A program made the position numbers and the translations under genes. Positions 1 through 9,915 of a DNA stretch of 64,000 nt are shown here, piece after piece (within the stretch, counting starts at the first letter, position 1; every line of letters starts with the position of its first letter). This DNA is from Rachicladosporium sp. CCFEE 5018 (Eukaryota; Ascomycota; Dothideomycetes; Cladosporiales; Cladosporiaceae): the NCBI GenBank assembly GCA_002077045.2, contig KZ111147.1, forward strand, positions 1,064,176 to 1,128,175, written 5' to 3'. The notes under the pieces were generated by a model. It was not told the DNA's origin. It did not search any database and worked only from the letters and a program-made list of their open reading frames with translations.

Positions 1-386
1 ACATCACCGGCTGGGAGACCTGTGGACGCGCAGCCCTGCGTCATGGAAACTACAAGATCCTCTTCATTCCCAGGCCGAAGGGACCAGAGAAGTGGCAGCT
101 CTACGACCTGTCCGTCGATCCGGGCGAGATCCACGATCTCGCTGAGCAGCAGCCAGAGAGACTGGAGAAGATGATCAAGATGTGGGAGCAATACGTGCTC
201 GAGACTGGCGTTGTGCCTCTGGCGCCTGCTCTGGGAGAGTGGATTGAGGCTACGGAAGGTCAGATGCCTGAAAATGCGTGGATGGAGTACGAGTATTGGA
301 AGGACGGGGCGAGAGATGAGCCTGAGAAGTTTAGGAAGGATCTTCCGAGATTTCAACGAGTGGGAGATGTAGTGCAGGCGAGGTAG
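1..386 (+). CDS. Arylsulfatase, C-terminal fragment (unit 1)
   Basis: This is the last 127 codons plus stop of the AtsA-like arylsulfatase that is seen nearly whole at 21077-23002. The 5' part lies outside the window. The reading frame is open from base 3 and ends at TAG 384-386. The visible part is the C-terminal region of the sulfatase fold, including the segment around 'WQLYDLSVDPGEIHDLAEQQ', which in this family follows the last core strand. The protein is the same as the unit 2 tail although synonymous bases differ. The frameshift seen in units 2/3 lies upstream of this fragment, so this copy cannot show whether unit 1 carries it. Confidence 0.9.
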   Translation, partial: ITGWETCGRAALRHGNYKILFIPRPKGPEKWQLYDLSVDPGEIHDLAEQQPERLEKMIKMWEQYVLETGVVPLAPALGEWIEATEGQMPENAWMEYEYWKDGARDEPEKFRKDLPRFQRVGDVVQAR

Positions 387-615
387 AGCTCTACATATCC
401 GCCCAGACGGTCCATCACGACAGCCTTGTTGTGCACGCATCACAGATGCAGGATCTGTCTCCAATGCCTCCACGCTCCCAAAAGTTCTAAGATTTCTCAT
501 GCCACTATCAACCGCACCACGACTCTGAGCGGCTAGGCCAATCGCCATGGAGAGAGGTATCCCTAGGCCGCCCCAGGTTGACCATGCGATGATGCCTCTC
601 GCGACAGTTCGACTC

Positions 616-956
616 ATGTCACGTGCGGCAGTCGGCCAAAGCAGGTAAGTTATATTGCACGGACCAGGCGACTTTCCTTCAAATCAGCGTGCCCCTCACC
701 CACTCTTCCATCTCTTTCTTTCTCCATGGTATTGTGTGTATTGGTCGTTGACAGAGCCCGACTGACGGAAGCGGCGATCAATTATAACGTAACCGTGGAA
801 GCCGGTCGACGAGCGCGCGCGGCGCATGGGCCTCATAGGTTGAGGTACCGGTGCGGCGTTGGAGCTGGTATCATTGCGACGGTGATGGCGCGGGCTTCTT
901 CGTGCGCCGTCTCTCGCTCGTGGCGGTACTGGAACCTCGTGGACGAAAGCTCTTAG
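616..956 (+). CDS. Candidate two-exon small ORF (unit 1)
   Basis: A perfect plus-strand donor (CAG/GTAAGT at 642-650) and a downstream acceptor (TTGACAG ending at 754) would join exon 616-644 to exon 755-956. This gives 76 codons from ATG to TAG. The donor, the acceptor and the joined frame are kept in unit 2, but there a CGA-to-TGA change ends the frame after 28 codons. No known family is recognised. The splice signals could also belong to an untranslated RNA. The rest of 387-1447 shows no other supportable gene. Confidence 0.2.
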
Positions 957-1447
957 GCCAGATGTCAATGGGCAGGGATGTTCACCTTCTATGGGCGGCA
1001 AGAAAGCCCCTGGAACCCATCACTGCGAGCAAGTATCTCTCCCCTCTTCGCGTGAACCTTGACCGCTGGTCGTGTTCAATATTGTGATCGGAACGATGCG
1101 ACTCTCGTATGGACGTTCAGCACTGTGCTATCACCCGTCTTGGAGTGCACGGACTGTCGTTCGTCAGAGCGAAGGCTATCGACGTATGTTTTGATCTCTT
1201 CGCTGATAGAGGGTTGCAGATTCTCGCCGCGTACATATTCGGAAAAGCTATACGAAGAGCTGTGCTACAGATTCTTGAAGAAGATGGCAGCAGGCTCCAG
1301 TCTCTATGCATGCTTTTCCTCAACCCGATCGCGATAGAGACCATGTGGTCTACATTCGTTTTCAGTTTTGCTTTACAGGCTGCTGTGCCTGCAGATGCTG
1401 GCCCAAATACTTGCAAATACTAGCGCCTTGGGACTGTCATTTCTATC

Positions 1448-1889
1448 ATGCTATACATACTGTCGATGCCGACGATGCTATCGGCCATGACCGCTCATCA
1501 GGCCAATGGCAGTCCCAAGATGCAGCTTCATGACTCGTTTGGACTTACGAATGCGACTTTATTCCACCCGACCGAGTTTCTTGTCCTTGATGGTCCTCGA
1601 GTGGACCTCGATCCAAACTTCGCTGTACACGGTTCGACTCCTACCACGATGCACTGAGCGAATGTCAGTAGTACTATAACCGAGGAGAGCATATGAGCAT
1701 CTGCGGTGGCCTGGCTGATGCTTCCGCAGACTACGAATCCATACACAACATCTTGAATTGGTAGACGATCTGGCGACAGAGCTGCGCCAGGGCCGAGAAG
1801 TTGACAGCATGTCGGCCGGGGAACTCGACAGGATGGTCAAGAACGATCTTGATGTAATCCGCCTGGAAATGCCAGCCACTCGGCAGTGA
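1448..1889 (+). pseudogene. Small hypothetical gene, frameshifted copy (unit 1)
   Basis: This is the counterpart of the intact two-exon gene at 24064-24506. Start, intron (donor GTAGTA, acceptor CCGCAG) and stop TGA 1887-1889 are all kept. Near 1625, however, this copy has one base fewer than unit 2 ('gctgtacac' against 'gctgccacac'). The shifted frame runs into a stop at about 1657, before the intron, so the C-terminal half rich in acidic and leucine residues is lost. The deletion is a real difference between copies or an assembly error in one of them. An upstream coding exon cannot be excluded: 1109-1423 is open in this copy and in unit 2. Confidence 0.55.
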
Positions 1890-2698
1890 CCGTCACATTG
1901 AGTAATTGAGGCGGGTGTTGTTCAAACGTTTTGTGGCGATGGCTGCGTGGCCGCGGTGGACGGAGAGTCTCGCGTGGGTCTGGCACTACTTCGCCGTGTA
2001 GACTTCAGTACTTGCACATCTACCTCCTTTCTTTCACTTGCGGCCGTCTTCCTGCCTCTTATGGACGCGTAAAGCAGGATCCCATGCTGCTCTCTGTGCA
2101 TCTTTCGCCGCCTGTCGCCCGCCCCCATTTGATGTCCGACTCTCTGCCGCTCCTCTGATATCAGACTGCACCTGACAGGCAGGTCTCACAACGCTTCATG
2201 CCAACTGCTGTCAAGTCCAGTATTGTTCCTCGCTGACGTGCATCTCTGTAGATACTGCTAGGGGTGTATGCAGCGGTGCATAGGAAAGGACTCTTGCAAT
2301 CGGAGAGGCTGCCGCGTTCATTGTCTTCGAAACTCACTTCATGTGCAAGGCAAACGGTCCTGCTCGTTCCCATCCACGGTTCACTGCCCGAGAGTGCGGC
2401 CCTGACATAACGTGTAGACCCATTTCCCACCACCACCATTCGCGGAGTGCACAGCATCAGAATCAATGGAACATCCACGTAGCCTTCTCTGCAGCCCCCT
2501 CTTTCCCAGGCTTACATCCCCAGCTCACCCTACGCATGCATGAGAAAGCCACTCGTATAGCGGAGAACACTCGGACACTCGTACACTCCCCTACAACTAC
2601 CACTACACCCCCTCTCCCCTCGGCCACCCCACACCAACTCCCTTCATCTTACACCTCCCCACCCAACACAGCACCACCACATATTGACGCACTCAGAT
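1890..2698. other. Spacer between hypothetical gene and BRE1 3' end
   Basis: No gene is recognised here. The region includes C-rich, CT/CA-rich sequence just downstream of BRE1 (about 2580-2670). Around 2158-2262 this unit carries roughly 93 bp that are absent from unit 2, which is either an insertion here or a deletion there. Confidence 0.6.
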
Positions 2699-5083
2699 TC
2701 AAGCAAGCACAATCCTCATGCTATCATTACTCCCAAAAGCCTTCCCACAACTCGGACACTTCCGATTGCGGTTCGAGACCAACCCCGCCACACACCCATC
2801 GCACAGCACGTGCCCGCAAGTCTTGAGCGCAGTGTTCCGCAGATTCTTATTGCAGATGGGACAGATCGCTACCGCCTATCGAGATATGTCAGTACGAATG
2901 CTGAAGAGCTGGTCATGCAGGGGTTGGGATTTACGCACCCGCCAGATATCGTCGCCCTCCCCGCCAGAGCCGGAGGATTTGAGGCTGGATTTGCGGAAGG
3001 CGTCGAACTCGGCTTTGCTGGTTTCCAGTTGCGTGGTGGCGATTTCGAGGGCTTCTTCAGCGGAACGGCGGGCTTTGGCTGCTGAGAGGGAATCGGCGTC
3101 TTTGCTCTCCACTAGCTTCTTGAGGTCATCGACTTGCTTAGCTAGACCTTCCTTGAGAGTCGTGGCGTCTTTGGCTTTCTGCTCTACGGCGCGGTACTGC
3201 GTTTCCAGCTTGGTGATGCCTTCTTTGGCCTCTGCGACCTGGCGTTCCAGGCCAGCGACTAGCTCGCGGGACTTGCCATCCGTGTCTTTGAGTGAAGAAA
3301 TGATCTCGCCGGAGCGAGTGTTCTGCGACTTCAGGATGCGCAGTTCCTGTTCGCGGGCTTCTTTGGCTTTCATGGCGCCGAAGTACTTCTGCTCTGCCTT
3401 CACTTTCTCTGCATTAAGGCGCGCAACCAACTCCTCGGAGTTGAGTAGCTCGGTATACTTCTTCGAAGCAAGATTATTGGTCTTCTTGTACGCTTCCTCT
3501 AGTGAAGGAATCTCCTTGTTCAGCATATCGTACGCACTTTGAAGCGAGTGAAGCTTCGATTTCAGAGCATCATTATCCAGATCCTCAGCTTCGCCGTTCA
3601 TCGTCGGTGCGTCTTGCAGCTGAAGCTTCAAGCGCTCCACTTCGGATTCCAAAGACTGAATGCGATGCTCGTGGGCGACTGCGAGGTCCCTTGCTTGCTC
3701 CGAAGAAGCACGACGATCCTCCTCGCCGCTTCTGCGGATCGCTAGCTCAGAGGTGAGCTCGTCGCGTGAGTGTCGTATCCTAGCAAGGTCGACTTCGCAG
3801 CGTGCGATTTGACTCTCGGTCTCGATCGTGTCGTTACGGTCTTCCTCGTCGATCTGCATGCGGTAGCTTGTCCGCTCTGCTTGCAGCTTCTGAGCCTCCT
3901 CTCGCAATTGCACATTAGTAGCCTCAAGGTCGTTCACACGCTTAATCACTTCCTCGTGCTGAGACTTGAAGGTCTTGAACAGTGCAGTCTCGGCGTAGTC
4001 GTCGTCAGATAACGTCGAGATCTTTGTCCTTGCAGCTGAAAGTGCAGTGGTCAAGCGCTCGTTTTCAGTCTCCATCTCTTCCAGTTGCTTCTTCCTGAGC
4101 TCGGCCAGTGCAGTCGCCTCTTTCCGGGCAGCCTCGGCCTCCTCGTTTGCGACGCCATTCTCCAGCTCTCCGTTAGTCTCCGAGTGGTCTCGTTTCGGCG
4201 TGTCAGACTTCGCAGGTGCAGATGCCTCGACGCTACCTCCAGTCATGGCCTGACGCTCCAGCTTCTGTACCTGCACACTCTTCGCACGCTCCACCTGCTT
4301 CTCTGCCTTGATATAGCGCATGGATGCAGTCTCGAGACGTGTGTTAAGCTGTGCCATTTCCGTGTTCGCTTGCTGGTATGCTGCGATTGCCGATTTCTCG
4401 CTGGCCAAAATCGATGCAAGCTGAGATTGCAAGTCGCGTACTTCGGACGAGGCAGATGGTATACGGGAGAAGATTTCCGCGATCGCCAGCTTGACATTGT
4501 CCGAACGGGCATGCAAGTGTGTCGAGAAAACCTCGTGATCCTTGAACTCAAGTGCGGTCCTGAACATTTCACCACCTATGACCGACTCTTAGCATATTGC
4601 CCGCGCATTCCTTGTGTTACTCGGGAGAAGCATACCGGATTGTGATGTTACCGGAGGCAGGGTATCAGCCGCGATGAGGCGGACTTCGTCAAGCAGCTGT
4701 GAAAACCACGCATCGACAGTGCGGAGGTGGTCATCGTGATCGCGCTGCTTCACGAGGAGCTCGTCATAAGACTTTTCCAAGACCTTCTTCTGCTTCTTGT
4801 ACTCGTTCATTTGGCGGAGGATCGCATCCTTTTGGAAGGACTGCAGGCAATGCTAGGTCAGCCACGCCATCCGCTGTACAGCGCAGGATTGATGGTTAGC
4901 ACTCACCTCGATATTCTTCTCGTTGACTTCGTCCATCCGCATGAGATTCCCGTTCTCATCCTTCCGCCGCTTCGCCTTGTGCGCGACATCATCGGCGTCT
5001 GGGGCCAGCGAGCGCTTGCGGTCGTCCATCTTGAGCTTGTCAGAGAAGGGAATGGCAATGATGGGCGCTGTTGTGGTGGTCAT
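2699..5083 (-). CDS. BRE1: Bre1-type RING E3 ubiquitin ligase (unit 1)
   Basis: Bre1 works with the E2 Rad6 to monoubiquitylate histone H2B in the nucleus, which supports transcription elongation and H3 methylation. Exons on the minus strand are 5083-4907, 4840-4636, 4575-2939 and 2875-2699, giving 731 residues, a normal length. Residues 1-59 hold a basic KAKRRK stretch (likely nuclear signal). Residues 60-670 are almost continuous coiled coil. A C-terminal C3HC4 RING has ligands C678, C681, C693, H695, C698, C701, C713 and C716, inside the typical 'NTALKTCGHV' context. The last intron here is GTGCGT...GATAG, 63 nt, and shares no clear similarity with the 71-nt intron at the same place in units 2/3. 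BDP1 is divergently transcribed from the shared upstream region. All four exons are intact. Confidence 0.93.
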
Positions 5084-5639
5084 TTGTGCTGATGAAAGGC
5101 TGAAGGCACCCTCTTGCGCCGACTGCGCTACTGCTCACACGACCTCATACAAGCGGCCAGCTCTTATACTAGCGAGCAAATGTATCACGCTGACGTCCGC
5201 TGATGCAAGTATGGAGGGCGGCGCTGATGTTGTTGGGCGGTGATGTCGAGTCTTGTGTAAGAAGGAGAAACAGGGAGTCAGGTTTGGACACGGCTCTGCG
5301 GGAGGCTAAGTGCCAGATGTCCGTGTTTTGAACTTGGTCACGTGAAGAGAGTGTGACTTGCTCACTTGGCATATGCAAACCATTGAGAACAACACCTGAT
5401 TACCTGATGGTACTCAATCAGTATTGCTGCAATCTGAATGCCTACCACTTCGAGTCTCGACCATCGCATGGAGATAGTTGATGCTTGGCTGTAGTCGATA
5501 TCTGGCAAGCGAGCCGTTGCACAAAGTTCTGGCTCAGCTTAGTCACGATTGAAGATCGACCATCCCACTCACAACCGCATCTACCTTGCAAGTCTCCCCC
5601 TTTCAATGAGCTAACAACACAGCAAGCATCGACACCAGC
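5084..5639. promoter_or_regulatory. Shared BRE1/BDP1 upstream region (unit 1)
   Basis: This is 556 bp between two divergent start codons. A CACGTG E-box at 5339-5344 is also present in unit 2 (27876-27881) although the bases around it differ, which suggests it is under constraint; bHLH factors such as Cbf1 bind this hexamer. The middle part (about 5380-5510) is largely unalignable with unit 2, while both ends are conserved. Confidence 0.5.
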
Positions 5640-7889
5640 ATGTCGATGCTCATCAGCTCCGCCGCGGCTGGTGCCAAGGCTCCGCCCAAGGCAGCACCGC
5701 GCCGCCGACCTCTAGGCCCCGCCAGTGCGGCCCCTCCAGCAAAGCCCGCCCCGAAGCCAGCTGTTGCGGCGCCTGTGTCGGAAGCTCCCTCAGTAGAGAC
5801 GCCCACTGGTACAGCGCCGGCGCAGGAGCCGTCTTCTCGACCCAGCACAGCAACACAGCAGGTGCGATTCGCGGATACAGTCACGTCGATTGCGCCTTCA
5901 CGCGTTATAGCGGAGCTCACAACCGTACCGGCCCCATCGCCTCGTCGAGTTCACCCGCCTACTGGTTTGGCTGATGATGCTGTTCATCATGCTGTCGCCG
6001 AGACGACGGCACCCGTGCACGTGCAGCAGCAAACGCCTGCACCGACTCAACAGGAACCAAGTGAAGGTGCTGCGCCTACCGAGATTCTGCAGTCCCCAGC
6101 GCCCACTGCTGTTATGATCAGTAGTGCGGAAGAGGAAATTGCGAGACCAAATAAGCGTACTCGGGAGTCAGATGGTGTAGCAGAGAAGCCGAGGAAAGCG
6201 CCCAAGCGGAGCAGTACTCGGAGCAATGCTGCTGTTCAGGCGCATGTGGAGGGCGTGGGTGAGCTCGAGCCTGCGAGGCCATCGAGTGCCGAAAACGCAG
6301 CTGCGAGGTCAAGAACGCGGGACTCGGACGAGCAAGAGGTGGACACAGTTCCTGCCGTGGAGCCTCAGGCCGTGCCGGTGGAGGGCGGGGAAGAAACTTC
6401 TGCAGCAGAGAGAACAAGTGCTAAGGGGAAAGCGTCCAAGAAGCCGGCAAAGCCGCGTGCGAAGAAGGCGGCCAAGAGTGCGGCTACAGTACGAGAGGAT
6501 GATTCAGGCGGGGAAGATCGGACGGCGAGGATCGACGCTGCGGTTCCAGTGCTGGACGGACTGGAGACTGCAGCTGGAGATACGACAGAAGCTCTAGCAG
6601 CCGTCACAGTTAAGCCGAAAGCAAGGCGTGCACCCAGAACAAAGCCGGCCAAGAAACGCACACCTCGAACACGGACTGCATCAGAGGAGCTGGCCGACAA
6701 TGTGGCAGCCGAAGAGGCAGCAGGAGCAGACGAAGAATCTGCGTCCGACCCCGAGCTACACGAGATCGACCCTAACACTCTGTCCATGTTCCAATTGACA
6801 CGCCAGAAACGCTATGGCAAGACGTCGAAGCGTGAACAGGAGATGCAAGCTATCGATTGGGACGAAGTCGCTCGAAAGCGGCGAGAGGCAGCAGAGGTTC
6901 CCATCGCTACTGCAAAAGAGAAGAAAGAGTCAGAGGCGAAGGCGAGAGCTAAGACGGTGAAGCGTACGAAGAAGTCAAAGTCCCAGACACCCGCCAATGG
7001 CATCGCAGAAACTATCGAAGGCGACGCTGTCGAGGGAGCTGATGCCGACGACAACGCAGACGAAGACGAAGCCGAGGACGACAACGAGCCCGACAACATC
7101 CCCACCGAGACTCGCGCAACCAACACCACAGTCGGCTTCCGCATCGTAAACGGCGAAATCGTAATGGACGAAGACACACTTACCCTCGACCGCCACGCCC
7201 TCGCCACAGCCCAAATCGCCTCCGACCTCCACATCGCCGACGAAGCCTCCGACCTCACCCTCCGTATCAACAACGCAACGCACATGAACGACCGGAAACG
7301 CTTCCCCGCCGATCGTGTGCCGGTTTGGAAAGCTAAGAGTGATCCTTGGAGTGAGGAGGAGACGGATAGGTTTTATGAGGCGTTGAGGTGCTGGGGGACG
7401 GATTTTGGGATCATTGCGAAGTTGTTCCCTGGGAAGACGAGGGCGATGGTGAAGAAGAAGTTGGGGAGGGAGGAGAGGATTGAGCCGGAACGGATTGATG
7501 CGGCGCTTTTGGGGAGGGGGACGCCGCCGCCGCCGTCGCTTGAGCCTGGTCCGGCTACTGCTTCTGTGACTCCTGCGCCTGCTCCGGCTGAGAGAGCATC
7601 TATGTCCCTTCCCCTCTTCGCGCACCAATCCGAGATTCCTCTCTCCGATCTCGAAAAGTTCCCTTCACTGGCCGAAGCCGAAGAGGCTATCAAGCTTAGT
7701 CTTAAGGATAAGGAAGAGGCTATGCAGGTCTTACTCGCTGAGGAGGCTGAGGACGAAAGGCAGAGGGCTGTAATGGAGGAGACTAGGAAGCGGGTGCAGG
7801 AGGAGCGGGAGAGGAGGAAGACGAATGGTGGGAATGGGAAGGGGAGAGGCCGGAGAGTGGGGCGGGAGGTAGGGTTTGGAGGCGGTTGA
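5640..7889 (+). CDS. BDP1: TFIIIB B'' subunit Bdp1 (unit 1)
   Basis: Bdp1 is the third subunit of TFIIIB; it locks Brf1-TBP onto Pol III promoters of tRNA, 5S and U6 genes. This is a single exon of 749 residues. The first 360 residues are low-complexity, rich in Ala, Pro, Glu and Lys. A conserved stretch follows around residue 382 ('LTRQKRYGKTSKREQEMQ'). The SANT domain spans about 568-618, with the hallmark W-x4-ET-x2-FY...WGTDF...FPGKTR...VK-K-K order. The C-terminal 100 residues form an acidic then basic helix (AEEAEDERQRAVMEETRKR). The protein has the same length as the unit 2 copy, with several dozen substitutions mostly in the disordered parts. One of them is in the SANT tail: VKKKL here against VKKKF in unit 2. 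Confidence 0.93.
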   Translation: MSMLISSAAAGAKAPPKAAPRRRPLGPASAAPPAKPAPKPAVAAPVSEAPSVETPTGTAPAQEPSSRPSTATQQVRFADTVTSIAPSRVIAELTTVPAPSPRRVHPPTGLADDAVHHAVAETTAPVHVQQQTPAPTQQEPSEGAAPTEILQSPAPTAVMISSAEEEIARPNKRTRESDGVAEKPRKAPKRSSTRSNAAVQAHVEGVGELEPARPSSAENAAARSRTRDSDEQEVDTVPAVEPQAVPVEGGEETSAAERTSAKGKASKKPAKPRAKKAAKSAATVREDDSGGEDRTARIDAAVPVLDGLETAAGDTTEALAAVTVKPKARRAPRTKPAKKRTPRTRTASEELADNVAAEEAAGADEESASDPELHEIDPNTLSMFQLTRQKRYGKTSKREQEMQAIDWDEVARKRREAAEVPIATAKEKKESEAKARAKTVKRTKKSKSQTPANGIAETIEGDAVEGADADDNADEDEAEDDNEPDNIPTETRATNTTVGFRIVNGEIVMDEDTLTLDRHALATAQIASDLHIADEASDLTLRINNATHMNDRKRFPADRVPVWKAKSDPWSEEETDRFYEALRCWGTDFGIIAKLFPGKTRAMVKKKLGREERIEPERIDAALLGRGTPPPPSLEPGPATASVTPAPAPAERASMSLPLFAHQSEIPLSDLEKFPSLAEAEEAIKLSLKDKEEAMQVLLAEEAEDERQRAVMEETRKRVQEERERRKTNGGNGKGRGRRVGREVGFGGG

Positions 7890-8318
7890 GATGTTGGTCC
7901 GAGGGGAGGGGTGGGTTCAAGCTAGTCGGAATGAATGTGATGATCAGATGATTGGGATGAAGCTATGATGGCCAATGGAGGATGGTACAGATGCCGCACA
8001 GATGGCTTTGCTGGGATGCGAGTAATGGTCCTACCATCTCAGTCAAGGCAGTGAAGCACTAAAGTGCTGCTCCTGCGAGAGGCTTGATCCGAGCAGACGG
8101 GCACACATGAACAGTCCGCGTCTCTTAATCTCTCTCTCTCTCTCTCTCTCTCACGCGCGCTGCAGGCGAAACCCGCTGCTGTGGATACATGTGTAGGAGC
8201 GTAAGCATGTCTCCAATCGTTCGGAGAAAAGTAGGTAGTGTCGTCCATGAAGCGCGTCAATTGCACATTCAAACCAGCAGAAGTGCGGTGTGTACATAAT
8301 AATTCAAAAGGGTATCTC
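7890..8318. other. Convergent spacer BDP1-GPI19 with microsatellite (unit 1)
   Basis: This is the tail-to-tail 3' spacer. It is clearly less similar to unit 2 than the flanking genes are. A (TC)12 microsatellite occupies 8129-8152 and is absent at the matching place in units 2/3. No gene is seen. Confidence 0.6.
8129..8152. repeat. (TC)12 microsatellite
   Basis: Twelve uninterrupted TC units lie in the BDP1-GPI19 3' spacer, directly followed by a short CG-alternating stretch (acgcgcgc). Units 2/3 lack it. Confidence 0.95.
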
Positions 8319-9533
8319 TCATGCATCTAACTCAACGCCCAACTCCCAATCCCCATCCACTCGATCATCCCCTCCATATAATATCTCACAAACCCCACCA
8401 ATAGGTATATCCATCACCGCATCCGTCCCCTCGTTCCAGAGCGTCTTCCAATCCAGCCCCGGCTCCAGTCCATATCCCACCGGGCTAGCTTGCCGACTCC
8501 GCGCCTTAGGCGTAATCTGCCCTCCATTCTTCCCCGTACCCCGTCTAGGACTAGGCGGCGGTCGCAGCGGCATAGCAGTAGCACCCCTCACCCCGCTTCT
8601 CGCCCTTACCGAAGATCCAGTACGCTGCGTCGCTGGCTCCTTCGTCGCTGCCTCCCAGCTCGGCCGCTCGTCTCGAATCAGATTTCCCTGCCGATCTACG
8701 ACCGCGACATTAGCGGCTTCGTCAACGAGACAGGCGACGCTGGAGAGCGGTAAGGTGAGGTAGCCTGTATTATAGCCTGCTAGCGCGACGTAAATCCACA
8801 GCACGAATACCACGCTCCAAGCCGGCACGGCCAATGCCCACCAGCGGTTGGGGTAGTAGGTTATTCCTAAACTTCGGAGGAAGGGGCTTGGGAGGTAGGC
8901 CCAGAGGAGGTAGACCATGAATGCTAAGCTTGAGGAGAGGTAGAGCGTGAAGCCGTAGTACTCGTACGTTGGGATCTTGGGCGTTGCGCGCGGTAGGGGC
9001 GTGGCTGTGCCTGTCGTTGGTGCGGCTGGGTGGGAGGACGCTTCGTCTGAGGAGATGTCTGGCGTTGAAGGGCGGGAGGGCAACTTATACGGCGGCCGCA
9101 GGAGTGAAGTCAAGGAGGGACTCGGAGGAAGGGGCGTGGGAGGACGGTTGTAGAAGGGCGGTGCGAAGTGGTTCGGGAGGAAGGAGTGCGAGCGGGAGGG
9201 GTGGGCGTAGAGGCTCCGAGGCGGGAGGGAGGACGGCGGCTCGGTGTCATCGTCGTCCGAGTCCGATTCGGAGGCAGATGTGGATGCTTCTGAGGGCAGG
9301 GCTGAGGAAAGAGGCGAGGGCGGGTCGAGGGTGAAACTGTCGAGGGAGGTGGCTTCGGAGGGGGAGGTGACTATTTCGGGGGAGGTTGTTGGAGGGTAGT
9401 CTGGGCGGGGTGGGGGGTCCGTGGAGGGGTCTTGGAGGGAGCGGAGGGTGGGGAGATTGGGAGTGGATTTGGATTGGAAGCCTGTTGGTACTGGAGGCGC
9501 CTTCGGTGGCGTGCCTCGACTTTGGGGTGGCAT
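8319..9533 (-). CDS. GPI19: PIG-P/Gpi19 subunit of GPI-GlcNAc transferase (unit 1)
   Basis: PIG-P is a small membrane subunit of the ER complex that adds GlcNAc to phosphatidylinositol, the first step of GPI anchor synthesis. This is a single exon of 404 residues. Residues 1-185 are a Pro/Ser-rich, probably disordered extension with an acidic Asp run. The PIG-P domain starts near residue 191 (EYYGF) and has two membrane segments, one around 'LAFMVYLLWAYLP' and one around 'WWALAVPAWSVVFVLWIYV', joined by GITYYPNRWW. It ends with DIPIGGVCEILYGG. The C-terminus continues 14 residues past that motif (to VELDA), whereas units 2/3 stop almost at once. A GTAAGC donor on the minus strand near 9670-9677, conserved in unit 2, suggests a 5'-UTR intron. 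Confidence 0.9.
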   Translation of the reverse strand: MPPQSRGTPPKAPPVPTGFQSKSTPNLPTLRSLQDPSTDPPPRPDYPPTTSPEIVTSPSEATSLDSFTLDPPSPLSSALPSEASTSASESDSDDDDTEPPSSLPPRSLYAHPSRSHSFLPNHFAPPFYNRPPTPLPPSPSLTSLLRPPYKLPSRPSTPDISSDEASSHPAAPTTGTATPLPRATPKIPTYEYYGFTLYLSSSLAFMVYLLWAYLPSPFLRSLGITYYPNRWWALAVPAWSVVFVLWIYVALAGYNTGYLTLPLSSVACLVDEAANVAVVDRQGNLIRDERPSWEAATKEPATQRTGSSVRARSGVRGATAMPLRPPPSPRRGTGKNGGQITPKARSRQASPVGYGLEPGLDWKTLWNEGTDAVMDIPIGGVCEILYGGDDRVDGDWELGVELDA

Positions 9534-9915
9534 CGTGACGAGACGATAACCTCGTTGTGTGAAGAGCTATGTACGTACAAGATCGACACACTGCATTGGA
9601 CAGGGACCGAGGAGACAATGCGATTAAGCGACCGGGGCAAGTCGGCCCGCTGCCTGCCGGAACTCAGTGAGCTTACCTTGAGGGCCATTGGGAGGTGCGA
9701 AGTGAACCAGATGCGTATTGAAGAATACCTCCGTATCTCCCGTGTTTCCATGGGTAGGCATAGGTCCACGTCTGGTGCAAGTCATTATGTTTGCCAGCTA
9801 GTACCTAGGACTCCGCCGTACCTGTCGTCCAGCGCCATCACAAAGTAGAGACGCCATCACCCTTCCTGATCCTTACGGTCGGCTGCACTAGTACAAACAG
9901 CTATCGTCTGCGGTC
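9534..9915. other. Divergent spacer upstream of GPI19
   Basis: This is 382 bp between the GPI19 start and the Cys-rich gene start. It contains the possible GPI19 5'-UTR donor CTCAAG/GTAAGC (minus strand). No coding gene is recognised. Confidence 0.5.

Noticed and set aside
4085..4645. Long plus-strand frames antisense to BRE1 (also in units 2/3)
   Set aside because: Coiled-coil genes rich in Glu/Lys/Leu commonly leave open antisense frames; there is no motif and the sense gene is well supported.
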